Below are positions 46,150 to 59,600 of a stretch of DNA of 64,000 nucleotides, piece after piece. A program made the position numbers and the translations under genes. Source of the DNA: Sipunculus nudus (taxonomy: Eukaryota > Annelida > Sipuncula > Golfingiida > Sipunculidae). The first letter of the stretch is position 1, and every line of letters starts with the position of its first letter. The notes beneath the pieces were generated by a model that saw only the letters and a program-made list of their open reading frames with translations, searched no databases and was not told the origin of the DNA. Location: NCBI GenBank assembly GCA_026874595.1, contig CM049315.1, forward strand, positions 73,017,416 through 73,081,415. Direction: 5' to 3'.

Positions 46150-46765
46150 TTTTTTAGCTCAGCTGACTATAAGTCATCTGAGCTATAGTCATGGTCCTTT
46201 GTCCGTCATTAGGACTTCGTTCCTTTCTAGATATTAAGGAAAAACCTCTGTTTTCAATAGAAAAGCTATTGTTACACTTCAAGGCTGCCTAATATCAAAA
46301 CCACTGATATGTTTTTGATCATATTTAGTATTCATATTCTTCGCTACATTTTCTGTGCACATACCAAACATTAGGTCAGTATTGGGTATTATTTTGAAGT
46401 TATGGGCCCAAATATAATGCATTTTTTTTTAAATCAGGTAATATATTTGCTCATTTAACATGAGAATCGCTGAAGCTGGAGACTTTTTTTTCAGGAATAT
46501 AACTTTATTTAATTGAGATTCAATTGTTTACCCAAAATTAGATCTGAATTTTGCAAAAGTTATTAGCATTAATAAAAAATCAATACCTTAAATTTTATCC
46601 AATTTTGGCAATGGCACGTTTTTCCCTGTAAGCACTGTTGATTTAATTTTCACAGCATATATACATAAGGATTTAATCTTTGAAAATCTGAAATTTCAAA
46701 GGACTTGTTTGAAAAGAGTAGCTTTTATTCAAGTTTTCATACATCATGTCAAGTGTTGTTATAAT
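46150..46765 (+). mobile_element. Hairpin-ended dispersed repeat, copy B
   Basis: Begins with TAGCTCAGCTGACT-ATA-AGTCATCTGAGCTA (13 of 14 pairs; the unpaired position differs from copy A), then TTTGTCCGTC, and matches 41,150-41,735 in the same orientation. It has lost about 120 bp directly after the terminus relative to copy A. Confidence 0.7.
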
Positions 46766-49700
46766 TTTCTGTATTTTATTTTATTCTAGGCAATGCTACA
46801 TTTTAGATTTTGTATTGTACCACTAGGGTACCACTATTATTTCCAGTAATTAATTATAGCTGAGATTGTAATTAGCATAATGAAATTGTTTGTCCCTCAT
46901 TCAACCAACAGTGTGTATACTTTATTTGAAAATATGTTTTTATTTTATCAAATTTACTGAATCTTTTATTTTATTTTGGTGAATAAAATTAAGCATGTAT
47001 TGAAAACTCCAATGTGCAAAACTTTTTAATAGGAATTCAAGGAATAATCTTATACATACATGTCAATGACAGAATCGGTGAAATACCACAATCGATACAG
47101 CTGGAATTAAGCAAATTCATGATACCTTATATGTTGATGGCACATTCATATTTACAGAGGATATTGTGACAAAATATAAAAAAAAAATAATCATTTCGAA
47201 TACTATTCACAGATGTATGCCATACTAAGTTTCTGGATGCAAACATAGTGACATGTAAACAATCACAATTAAAACAGAGCAAGAAAGAGATATATAATTT
47301 ATAATACGTTCCAACACCCTTGTCCTCATAATTGTTTTTTTTCCTATAATTTTTGTTCATATCTGTTTCTTTTGCCACTACAAAGTAACTTTTTCATAGG
47401 AGGTAATCTGCCGATATTGATAACATAAATCAGCATGAAATTAAAATATTACTTGGCGACGCAGAGACGGTGTTGCTATGTGTGGGAGGGAAGTATGTGT
47501 GATGTACGAATACCACAGGTAGGTCATCTCCATGAGCCGCCAAATTCATAAAGCTAAATATCGTCAGCTTTGGTCGTCACTGATATGTCAAAGAACCGCA
47601 CATAAAACCCGTCTTTTTTCTTTCTGATTTAAATGTATGGAAGCCATACATGGAAGAGTATTATTTTGCTGTCACACAATCGGTGAATATTCCCATTGCC
47701 TACGAGATAAATAAAGATAAGCTTTAGCACTACTTGTGAAAATCACCCCATGAACAGGTGGACATGGTTGCGGAAAGGAGTATAGTTGCAGCACGTTAAC
47801 ATATAACCACCTGGTAAGTTTAACAATTCAACAAATTTCCAACAGTTAACAACAATGACCAAATTATAGCTACTTTTCTGTGTTAATAATTAAGATAAAT
47901 TACATTTATTAACACCAACAACCGCGTTCTGGACCACAGAGTGGTTATTCGATTATTCTATTATTCTATGCGACGTAATTTATTCTCATTATCTTTTATC
48001 TTTATAATGCTGATACAGTATAACGTTAATACAATTATTTACTTCATATTGTAGTTATTATTTGTGCTTATTTAACCAATTAATTCAGTTATTTAAGTCA
48101 ACCAGGGTTACTGCACGTACTTATGCATTTAGTAGCATGGTTAGGTGCACAGGTAAGTTCTGTATTGATTTTCACTCACACCTCTCGCCCATTTGCTTCT
48201 ACGAATGTATCCAAGGTATGTTTCTAATTGCATTTGAGAACATGAGTTGTTCAAAGTGTTCACCTTTACTTTCCCAAAATCATATACGCACAGAGACAAT
48301 AATAAATATTTACCAACATAATTGTAAGGTACTTCTTCAAGCCTCTGAGTTTTTTTTTTTGGGGGGGGGCACTGTATGGCAAATGTCATCTGTAACATGG
48401 TCTTCAATATAAGATATGTTTTGGAAGACATACAAAAACCCTTTATGCCAAACCGCGCATGGTATTGTATAACTTGAAATAAAACATTGTGCCACGTACG
48501 GCCTCAATCTGCTTGTACTTGGCTGGATAAAAAGTGGTACCTATTTAAATTTTCTACTGTTACACGATCAATTTTCGGTTGTGCATGTTAAATGAGTAAA
48601 CACAGAAAACAAATACTGCCCACAGCAATCAGATATTAAACAAAAGCAACCTTTTTTCAGTTGGTTTAATTTTAATAATTCAACTTTTTGTAACTTTTTC
48701 TGAATGCTAAAGTGTTTATATTTTCTCAAATTAGTGGAATGAAATGGAAAGTAACATTATGACTCACATCAGCTATTTGTTATTATTTTGTGGGCAGCTT
48801 CTTTATCGTTGAAGGCAACATGGGTTGTGAGTATATTGGACAGTTTGTGGTTTTGTAGTTTATAGGTCAAAATAAACTATAACTCATATCCATTCATTCC
48901 GTATCCTTATCTGAAGGTTCCCTTTCTCCTGACCGAAAAATAGTCTATCGGTGTGCAAAACCAGTTCCTTTAAGTCCTTGGAACAACATAGTAATTTTGT
49001 CAGAAAACTTTACCTTGTACAGCTGCTGAACCTATATGTCGATAGATTCATGATGCAGATGGTTTTACATATATGTTTTTGTATCGTCATCATAGTACAT
49101 GACTATGTAAAGTACTTGCTTGCACACTAAATTTAATAGGGTGTGTTTTTCCTCAATTAAACGGCATGACACATTTTATAAATCTATGGTATTTCAATTT
49201 TTCGGTTGAAGTGGAAGTAATGTTGAGTTATATAAATTGTGCTTTCTTCTGGATAAGTCAGTTAATGCAACAGTGTTTGTGAGAAGCGATATAAAAGAAA
49301 ACGTCTACGAAATGAGAATATCCTGATTTTTTAGGTAAAATATTATAGCAGTGTTTGCGGTATTAAATGGGAGAATCATTTCTCGGTAGAATTACGTATG
49401 TTTTACACAGTGAACTAACGCCCATATATACTCTTGACATTTTTGGTATTAAACAGTATTTTGCACAGTGTGGATCTTTATTTTATTTAATCAATATATG
49501 TCCCACGTGAAAGGTACTATATACAATTATATGTTTATATATATTATATATATTATATATTGTATATATATATAAATATAATTTTAAATTCTGACAATAG
49601 CTTAGCCTAGTCATGGTTAATATGGTTTATTAGTCAGTACTTAAAAAAACTTTAATGTTTATGTAACTAACACAACCCTACAGTCTCCATGCATGTTGTC

Positions 49701-50850
49701 TGTGTGAGACATCGGGTGAGGACCCTCCGTTTCTTTATCACAATTGTAGGAACATTTAAAAAATATTGCCTTAAAAACTAAGAATATGGCATGCAGGTCA
49801 AACAGTTCTCCTTTCAATCCCCTATATTGCGCATCGTTCAAGCACTGGACAGGCAGTGCCTATATAAACAAACACCAGTGCAAGTCTGGTTAAATTCAAA
49901 AGATCCGGTTCTGACAGCACTATGCATGGTACAATTAATGCATTTACGTTGAAAAAATATGGAAACGCATTACACAACTGAAATCTATGTGCAAGAGGAA
50001 GTGGTTTTGTACCTGTGATTCAATGATGATTAAATGTCTCATTCACAGCGTGTTCATCCAAGCATAGGTTCAACATGTGCAAGAAAATAGTTCCTCCCTG
50101 AGGGGTAGAATTTTGAAAATTGTAGAGTCAGTGCATTATGGAACAATTTACATTGTTTTGCAATTTAGCGTCCCTGATCAGGATTTAGGGGTTTGGTATG
50201 GACCAATGACCAATTGAGACAAATTTAATGCTGTCTTATGTAATTATTATCCAATTCTTAACCTCTTAAGTAAAGTTTCATTTTGGTTCTGGGAATACAA
50301 GACAGGACGGTACATCTCGCTTCCTATCATGTTAAGTCCTAACCCGGAGAAATATACTATTTAAAGTGAAATATTTATTTATTCATCTTCTATATGGGTA
50401 CATGTCAGTTCGTATCACTTCCAGATTCTGTACCTTGAGATTAGTTGTAAATTTAACATTGTCCCTATTAAACTGAACTGTCATAAATACGATGAATCTA
50501 AACTAAATGATAATTTGTCAATTTCAATTTGTTTATTTATGTTTTAAACCCAAGATAGGATCGATCCATAAATAATTGAATCGTCTTTTAAGGGCGTCGG
50601 ACAGTCTCCGTGGCCCGCCTCTCCATAATGCTTTGTGATGTAAACAACAAGGCCATCAGATAACGTTTTAGCAGGTTGTAGAAGTTATTAAGAAGAGAAT
50701 TTATTCGGTCAATATTTTAGAACAATTCTATACGATATATATGATGGTAATATATGAGGTTCATAAAACTAATGTTTACTAATCATTTATCGACCGTTCT
50801 TTATCTTTCAATTACCAAATGTGATTTACAACCAAATATACAACCAATAT
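46766..50850. other. No gene confirmed
   Basis: About 4 kb of AT-rich DNA. A T9G10 tract lies at 48,352-48,369 and a (TATATAT)-rich tract at 49,535-49,580. An acceptor-like TACTTCATATTGTAG (to 48,054) and a donor-like GCACAG|GTAAGTT (48,152) frame a possible exon of about 98 bp, but its frame has no recognisable protein, so it is not called. Confidence 0.35.
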
Positions 50851-50865
50851 ATATATATATATATT

Positions 50866-50965
50866 CCGCTGGCGACCCGGGTTTTCTCTTGATTGTCCGG
50901 TTTCCTCCACCTCTACAGACTTCCGGACCCTATCATCCGAGCCATGAGGAGTTCTTTGATTAGTT
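50866..50965 (+). mobile_element. SINE body fragment
   Basis: After a short (TA)n tract, the text GGCGACCCGGG, GTCCGGTTTCCTCCACCTCTACAG resembles the body of the SINE at 1 kb (there CTCTGGTTTACTCCACCTCC on the minus strand). The tRNA head is missing. Confidence 0.5.
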
Positions 50966-51369
50966 ATAATAACTATTTGTACAATCCATGTAAAATAAAT
51001 AAGTTTATATATTTGTTATATATGTTAATTAAGTATATATACACAGCTTAGTTGGTGCGACAACATGTTATAACACTCTGGATAACCACATACACGAGGC
51101 AGGCTTAAATAATACAACAAATCGAGGGATTTGTAACGGATTAAATGTAAAAAAAAGAAAATGTTACCAGTAGGGAAATATGAACGATTTAACTACATAT
51201 AATATATATTTTTTTTATATTTATAGACCAGGGCTTTATTAGTTTTGCTTCCCTTCCTTCATAGAATTCACCTTCAATGCAAGGACACTAAATATTAGAT
51301 CTCTGTGTGCTTTTCGAAACATTTCTCCATAAATATGCTTGCAAAATGAAGAGAAAAATATTATAGGTT
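50966..51369. other. No gene seen
   Basis: AT-rich spacer before the inverted dispersed repeat. Nothing recognised. Confidence 0.4.
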
Positions 51370-52330
51370 ATCGTTTAAAACGGTCGCATTTGGTTTGTCG
51401 CACCCGTCTTTCATGTGCAATGAAAAAACGGTAACCATGAGGCAACACATACAAGCGTCAAACAGGTAACGATAAGTCGTTCTGTCCTTTCAGATCAAGA
51501 TTTATGCCTGTAAACCTAAATGATATTTCAGTAAAATATAACAAATGATCATTTTGTAATTTTAATTAATAAAGGATAGGACCCCATCCCCCTCACTAAA
51601 ATAATTGTCCTTGCGCCTGTGCTTAAAAGGCTATCTTTTGCTTCGACATGAAATGGCATGTTTTATTGCATCAAATTCATTGCTGCAATTTTTCAGTTAT
51701 ACACAGTAAGATGCATGTTGAGTGTTATAGACATGATGATGCTTCCCTACAGTTATTCCCCTTCATATTTTAGTAATGGATGTAAGGGATTCCCCGATTT
51801 CACGTCATATTCGTTTAACGGTTGCGTTCATCGCAAAATCGAGCAGGACTCGAGGTCTGCGATAAACACATGCATGCGTTTATCTCAGCTGATTATCGTT
51901 GCACGAGGTATGTGTCATGTGTAATTGAAAATATAGTAACCGATACTTTCCCATGAATGCGATGAACGGATGCAATGATCGGATGCAAATAAACGTTGGG
52001 ATGTTTCACCAGCTTTTTACACGGTGTCATTTTGTCGCAAGAAAAATCGGAGGGCAATAGCGATGTTCAACAAATTACATTTATGTATATACTTTCATAT
52101 AAAAAATTATTTCATTTATAATATCAACTTCTCCGAAAAATTCTCCGTCCTGTCTCTTGGCTTCAATATGATGTTTATGCATAACACCATATATAAAATG
52201 GATCTATATATTATTAGCGTATCGCGATTTGTGCTATTTTCTATATCTCCGGATTTCCGGTGGAACCCGATACCACAATACGGATTGATGTGTTCGCCCC
52301 AAACCGTGGGTAGCACGGGTATTTGCTAGT
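51370..52330 (-). mobile_element. Dispersed repeat, inverted copy
   Basis: Reverse-complement mate of 17,050-18,010. It ends with GCACGGGTATTTGCTAGT directly followed by a (TA)n tract. The plus-strand peptide at 51,658-51,924 shares 'VIDMMMLPYSYSP' and 'IEQD.RSAI..CMR' with the corresponding strand of the other copy. Confidence 0.7.
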
Positions 52331-52339
52331 ATATATATA

Positions 52340-52396
<57 letters not shown>

Positions 52397-52401
52397 GTAT
52401 A
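52331..52401. repeat. (TA)n microsatellite
   Basis: About 70 bp of TA with a few interruptions, immediately at the terminus of the inverted dispersed repeat. It may mark a TA-rich insertion target or a slippage-prone tail. Confidence 0.95.
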
Positions 52402-52925
52402 TATAGAAAGGCTTTCAGGTACACGGGAATAGGCGTCAGAGATGCGTGATACCGATCTGGGACTAGTGCTTATCAAAGAGATGTGTTTACGGCCGTCACT
52501 TCTTGAAGATCAAAGGGGGCTACGTTACAGTCGTTGACCAGTGATCATTACCCAAGCCTTTCTGGTGTGAAGGCCATCTTGGGGAAACCCGTACGACCTA
52601 ATAAATGACTTGAGACCTAATAAATTAACTCACGATCGTCGGCGTACTTGTATGTCATGACCCAATTCATAAATTAGGCTATTCATAAGACTCTTCCTAT
52701 ACTAAACCATAAAATGTTATCTGATGGTCTTAAAACATATTTCTGGTATCATAATGATAAATGCAAAACAGTGGACTGATAATTATTATGCATATTTCAT
52801 TGAAGATTCATAAATGAATGGGGTTTTAATCATGCAAAATGAATATTTTACATTACATGTTTTCAAATTTCAAATTTAAATATGCTCCATTAATGAAACC
52901 GTCTTGTAACATTGTTTCCAATCAT
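52402..52925 (+). repeat. Dispersed repeat, uninterrupted copy
   Basis: The left half (to about 52,665) matches 54,440-54,757 (GATACCGATCTGGGACTAG, GTCGTTGACCAG.GATCATTA.CCAAGCCTTTC, GACCTAATAAATTAAC, CGGCGTACTTGT). The right half (from CATAAATTAGGCT) matches 60,185-60,450 (AAAACAGTGGACTGATAATTATTATGCATAT). Together they define one repeat that is contiguous here and split elsewhere. Confidence 0.8.
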
Positions 52926-54439
52926 TCATCTTTATGTGACCGACGTTGTTTTCATGACAAACGTACAAATTCAATACTGCACGAATTATTTTACCATTAT
53001 ACACGGAGGATATCTGATTACGTTATGAAATCGTGAGTTCAATCGATTAAAAGGTGTCGTAAGTACGATCTTCAGGTATTCGTACTGACTAACGGCACGC
53101 TTAATGCCGCTCATAAACGGGAATAAACATCTCGTTAGCTGTTGTTATAATCTAGGTAATTTTTAGTGAATCGTGAATTATTCATAAATGAAAGTCTATA
53201 CGTTTCATAAAAAGAAATATTGTGAAATTGAACATTTTAATGATGGAGTGTATATTAACTTTACAAAATGTTTTTGTGTGATTTGATTATAGGTACTTTT
53301 ACAGTTTTTATAATGAGCTGAGCTTGATTTCATATGAATGGGGTACATAAGTTGTACAAGTTGTGACTTTTGTGATGTTTTCTGCCGAGTCCTGAATTTT
53401 GTACATTTAAATGTACTCATAAATGTAATTACGTATGATAATACAGTTTTTATATGGTTTGATGCACACCTTCCAATTTTAGCAATGGACCCGTGGTACC
53501 CTCCAAAATCTCATGGGAATCCCCCAAATTTTGATCCGGAAGTCCAGTACCCAGACTAAATTCCCTATTAAAAGCCCTGTATATATAATTTAGATCAATG
53601 CATATATTTGCCTCGGCAGAGATTATTACAGCACAAAATGCCATCTGTGTTACCCTAGGAAAAATTGGGTACCCACATAACCATGGGTCCTATATTGTTA
53701 TATGTATATCAGTATTATCTGGTAATAAATGCAAATTGTACATAATTATATAATTATTGTGGTTTTAACATACATTATTATAAAAGTTATACCCGCTGAT
53801 TAATTTCAAATCCATTAATGTGCTGCATTGTACGCTGTAAACAACTGTTTTAGACTTGGCAAAAGTATAGACTTGACCACGGAAGAACGGGTGGTGGTAA
53901 GCACGATATTATGTATTTATGAAGCTTTTCTAAATAGCTGTATTGTTTGGATATGTGTTTATGCCTTACTCAGTATAACGGTTTGCCTTATCCATTATAT
54001 AATTTGTTTCCATATTGGATATATTCTTTGGTATCAAGAGTGGCATGTATATATATATATATATATATATAGTCTGCTAAAAAGTCTTGATAAATGTTAA
54101 TTGTGATGGACCCTTCTGACTACATAAGACTGGCCTTGAATCAATCCAAATACATAAGAAGAAGTCAGTGATGAATCACTTTATCCAGTTTCAAAAGGGT
54201 AAATCAGATCAAATATTCTTTTAAAAATTTGTACTTTCTCGGTGCATACCAACACTGTAACAGTCATTTATTCAGAGACTTTCATTTATCATGATAAAAC
54301 TCAAAAATGAAGTTAGTGATTAATTCAAATATATTTTATTTTTGGGGTAAATAAACAATATCTGGTACTTTTCCCAAATTGTTAATTTTCATTCACGCAA
54401 ACGCTTTACTTGGTTGGAAAATCAAGAAAATAATAATAT
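52926..54439. other. No gene seen; (TA)n tract
   Basis: AT-rich. A short (TA)n lies at about 54,046-54,072. The frames at 53,338-53,559 and 53,828-54,100 show no domain. Nothing else was recognised. Confidence 0.4.
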
Positions 54440-54757
54440 GACAATAAAGAGCTTTCAGAAATACAGGAATAAGCGTCATATTTGCCTGATACCGATCTGG
54501 GACTAGAAGTTATCAGTCCTGAAGCGTCCCATCGGATGCGTGTTTTCAGGCCCTACCTGAAGACCAAAGCGGGGTCACACACAGTCGTTGACCAGCGATC
54601 ATTATCCAAGCCTTTCGTGTGTAAACACAGCCTCCGGCCCACTTGGGAAAACCCGCACTAATTAATGGCATGGGACCTAATAAATTAACCCACGATCCTC
54701 GGCGTACTTGTCAGACCACAACAAAGCGGCGTACTTGTAGGTCAAGATCTAGAATTT
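54440..54757 (+). repeat. Dispersed repeat, left half of split copy
   Basis: Matches 52,402-52,665 and breaks off just after GGCGTACTTGTAGGTCA. Its continuation is found at 60,185, with the LINE in between. Confidence 0.8.
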
Positions 54758-55177
54758 ATTAAATAATATATTAAATGAGCTTTTCCGGACAACCAAATGT
54801 ATAACCTACGAGGAAATTATATGTGTTCTAATAGTTTCGGACTTACGTGAAGCGCAGTGTGAAAGCCTTGTTTACCGTAGACGGATCTAATTGGACAGCA
54901 CGTGATTTTATCTATAGTGTTTCTCGGAAAACATAAGTTGAAAATTCCTCATCCACAAAATAATTCAAATATCGCTCACCTTCCGCACATATTCCGCGCC
55001 CCGTAAGGTGAAAGATGTTTTGTCATGTGACTTCATTGGTCTTTGACTTAACGTGACCGCAAGTTCATTCATGCAAGTTCTAATTCAGGGTCAGTTCTGT
55101 TTGTTTACGCTGCATGTGGCCGGTCCGTGCTCATAGCCTAGATTTGAAAAGATTGCTGTACGTTTCCATATAAGACG

Positions 55178-56548
55178 ATGGATAATTTGTCGGAAAATTT
55201 AGCCAGTTCAGCAGACATTATCGGTCGGTCATTGGACCTGGTCAATACTGACGATAATCTGGGCTTTGAAGATGTTACCGTAAATCAAGCCTGTAACCAA
55301 CAAGACAGTGCTGAAATTCTCCTTTAGGATATACATAATCTACCTAAGGAGTTGTTTTTAGCAAAGCTTGTAAAATTTATTCAATTTATAATATTGAATG
55401 GCTGAAATCGCTGAGAAACAGTTTGTTTAGAAGCGCAACTGAAATTGAAGGTTTTCCGTCAGGAACGTTGATCAAGAGACATTAACCACGTACCTCCTTG
55501 GGTGATCCTATTATTTTAAAGTTAGCCTAAGACTGTTATATTTTGGACAGTTACATTGAAAATGGAGAACTGGCGATTTAAAGGAGATTTCAGTCAGAAA
55601 CCAGGATACAGGCAGGTTTCGGTTTCCTGTACACCGCAACGTCGTTCGTCTGTTAAAACGGATTCTACTTCTCATCCTTTAGTTTCGACTGGGTGTACCG
55701 ACTGTGCTCATGATAGTGAGTTCCCTTGCTTAGGAAACAAAAGCTGATGCGGAATGGGACCGGTTAAGGAGGAAAGTGAAAAACCTTGAAGATGAAACTA
55801 GCAATCTTAAAGCCGACGGGAAAAGGCTGAAGAATTCCAAGAAAGATCGTGATAGTGAGATTAAACAAATACAATATAAAGTTGATTGCATTGCTAATTC
55901 GCTAATATATATCCGAGAGAAACTGACAGATGTACAATCACGTCCCAACAAAACAAATAATCGTTCTTTTGCAAATTTTGTCTGATGTACATCTTCCAGA
56001 ATACATGGTTCCCCGGAGCAACCCGATTCTGCAGCTTATGATCCGATCACTCTATCTTCTACTCCAGAGAACCGTGAGATTCACCCACATTCGACAGCAA
56101 CTCAGTCTCCTGGACGAGACGTCACATTTGTAAAGCTGAAGCAATCCAGCTCTACAATTCCTGTAAAGATAACGTCGGGTCAAGGTCGTTATGTGAATCG
56201 TGGATTTCTTTGCCATCCTTTAATGATGGTAATCCAACTGTAGGGACCAATGTTAGTAAATATTGTGATGTGTCCAATGCTGAACCACTGGAAAGCAGTT
56301 TCGTTCCTAGAGGTAAATTTTACCTGGGTAATATTAGACAAAACACATCGTATCGTGACATTGAACGTAATGTGTGCAGTCGAGGCGTACAGTTAAAACT
56401 CCGATTGTTAACTAACACAAATCCTGGAAGAATCGGGGCATTTATTGAGGTGCATTGGTCGTCCATTTCTGTGGTAACAAGAGCGCAGTTCTGGCCCGGG
56501 GAAGTGTATACTCGCAGATGGTGGCCCAGGAACGATACAAGGGTATAA
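55178..56548 (+). pseudogene. LINE ORF1, disrupted
   Basis: An ATG near 55,180 opens a frame that stops at 55,325-55,327. A second long segment starts at 55,556, is interrupted by a stop near 55,745 and continues in another frame through 55,776-55,985. This middle part is charged and heptad-like ('RLRRKVKNLEDETSNLKADGKRL'), as in the coiled-coil region of LINE ORF1 proteins. The last segment (56,210-56,548) has 'FYLGNIRQNTSYRDIER' and ends with 'FWPGEVYTRRWW'. This matches the RRM-like domain with a final WP-x-GV-x-VR-x-W-type motif found in CR1-like ORF1 proteins, as I recall. The product would coat the element's RNA. At least two stops and two frame changes make it non-functional. Confidence 0.6.
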
Positions 56549-56674
56549 GGGACTCGGATGTTTGTTTCAAGGACAAGAACTGGCTCCTATGGTACCTTTT
56601 CTTAACGAACTAAGCGAACAATGCATATTCCTTTTTTTTCTCCTGTTTTCGGCCATTCAAATTACTTCTTTTCT

Positions 56675-59600
56675 AATGAATATGAAAATTTGCAACATTT
56701 CTTGTTTTAACGTAAGAGGCATAATGCCTTCTGCATTATATGTAAGTAATTTACTTGAAGATAACAACATCGATATACTTGGTATATCTGAACACTGGCT
56801 GTTTGAGGACAATTTTTATTTTTGGGGTCTTTCCACCAGGATTATATGTATTACGGTATATCTGATGCTAGTCTCAATTCATATTGCTCTCACCGGAGAG
56901 GTAAAGGTTGGGTTGCCCTCCTGTGGCGCAAAAGTTTTGGGCTGCTGTTCTTGATGATCTCGGTGATCGTATTGTAGGTTTGTCACTAACTTTGAAATGC
57001 AATACTACACTATATCTCTTCAATGCCTATTTACCATGCTCTTCAAGTGATGTTTCCAGCTTTTCTGTACACCTTGATATATTGTTGATATTTTGATATA
57101 TCTGTTTTATGAATATAGTTCATCTGGTACGGTGTTAATGATGGGAACTTCAATGCTGAAGTTAAGGGCAAATACTACAATGAGCCCAATGATATCCGGA
57201 CTGCGTTATTGGGCTCCTATGTTGAATGTTCATTGTGCTCTGTTGTTTTTTTCAGAACTGCCAATACACGGTCCACGGTGTTTTTATTTGTCTTGATCAA
57301 ATAAGTCATTAATTGATCATGTACTATTGCCCACAGAGAGGTTAGATTTGGTGCAGTGTTGTAAAATCTTAGATGATCACGAACTAAATACGTCCGATTA
57401 TTTCCACTTATTTTTGAGATTGATTTTTCTCCAATTCATTATGGAAACCAAAGTATACACGGATTAATTTCCACTGGGAGAGATTTGATAAAGCAAGTTT
57501 CAGTCATTTGTACTGTACTCCCCTAGGGGAAAGGCTAAGCAGAGTTCAAGTGCCTGACAATATATCAGCTACGATTGCTTCATTAAGTGGCTATTATGAT
57601 AATCTCGTAACAGCAATTCTGGAAACCTCCATGTTAAATATTCCTCAGCGTAGCTTTAATAAACACCTGAAGCCAAATTGGCACTCAGAACTTAAACCCC
57701 TAGCAATCGCCGACGGTTGGGCAAGTCATTTGGAAGCTCTGTATAATCCTCTTGAATTTCCACATTTCGATGCTAATCATAAAGCTAGCACAAAAGAACG
57801 GCTCAACGATTATTTAAAAACTGTCTCATAAAAACTTTTGCAATATATAGGACAAATCAATCACACTTTCAGAAATACATAAAGAAATCATGAAGTTAGA
57901 CAAGGGAAACGCACCCGGAATAGATAACATCCTTAATGAGCATGTAATCTATGACACAGCACATAACTAATCTGTTCAATTTAATAATTTCTGCTGGAAT
58001 GATTCCTGGTCAGATGAAAAGGGGGATGGTAATTACCATACCAAAAAGTGGAAACCGCTCAGGTTCTGATCCAAACAACTAAAGAGGGATCACTCTCCTT
58101 ATTACAAACTTCTCGAAAAAGTTATTCTAGGTAGGATTACAAAAAAGCTGTCGGTCACTGGAAAGCTATTTCCGGATCCGTTACAATGTGCTTACCAGAA
58201 AAATTGTTCATCCATTCTTGCATCCTTAATAGTTCAGGAGACAATTTCTCATTATGTCGATGGTGGTTCGCGCATAAACTCATGCTTTATGGACAGTCAA
58301 AAAGCATTTGACGTGGTGTGGCACGCTGGTTTGTTTGCAAGGTTATATAAATTTGGTATTCCTGGTGCTCTTTGGCGATTATTATATGATGCGTATTATG
58401 ACATGTACAGCACTGTTTTATTTAAAGGTTACATAAGTCACTTGATTCCTGTTAAACAATCATTCCGTCAAGGTGGCGCGTTATCACCTTTATTTTTCCT
58501 AATATTCATTGATCCACTGCTCAGAGATCTGCGTTATTCTAAATTAGGGACCCACTTAGGAACCATATTCACTGGAAGTCCTTTTCAAGCTGATGACATA
58601 AGCTTATTGTCACCATCTCGAGCAGGGCTGCTAAAAATGATTGATTTGTGTTGGGACTTCAGCTGTGCATGGAGATTTAATTTTAACCCATTGAAAACAA
58701 GCGCTGTTGTGTTTGGTGAAAATGACTGGACTCGCATAAAAATGTTAAGCTTAGAAGTTTTAGGTTTGGTTATCACGAACTTGAAGATAAGCGCGAAGTT
58801 AAACATCAAGGCATTTTATTACATGGAGGCCTTAAAATTAATGTACGAATTGAAGAAGCGTGCAGGCGTGGCAGAGGTTCATTTTTAGGACTTCTAGGAG
58901 GGGGTGTCCGGCCAAAGGGTCTAAATCCCTTAACGAGCTATCGTCTTTATAAATCTATTGTTCTGCCAAAGGCATTGTATGGTTGTGAATTATGGAATAG
59001 ATTGACTGTCTCTACCCCTGCTAGTCTTGAGAGAATGCAGAGATTTTGTGTTAAAATTATGTAAGGTTTCCACCGGCAAACCAGATCGGATATGGCTTTG
59101 TCTATGTTGGAAATTCGTCGTGTTTGTGCATTTATCAAAAGGCTTATTTGAGGGAATATTCTGATGCATCCAGGTACCAGTGTATGTAAGCTTATTATTA
59201 TGTTTCTTTTAATAACAAGAAAACAACATCCTGGAAAATACAGATCAGGATTTGTTCCAGATCTGTATAATACTTTAACAGAGTTAAACCTTTTGGATTG
59301 TTTACATTTAATTACTGGTCCCGACAGCACTGGGCCATCTATAAATAAAAGTGCCTGGAAAAACCGGAAAATCCATTCTATTATAATTTAGAATATATTG
59401 CTTACACTTGACGTACCTTCACTGATTCAGAATATACATTTTCAACCATGTACATCCAGACTGTTTCAGGCCTTCTGTCATTTGGAAAGCTGCGAATGAG
59501 ATACAAGGTTTCTTATTAAGATTTAAATGGATGTCAAAACTATTTCTGTCCATTGGGCGTGCCGATGCTAGTAGCAAATTTCTGTGTTTTCTTTGTGGCT

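Noticed and set aside
48055-48152. Exon between TTGTAG and CAG|GTAAGT
   Set aside because: Splice-like ends but no protein-like sequence in any frame.
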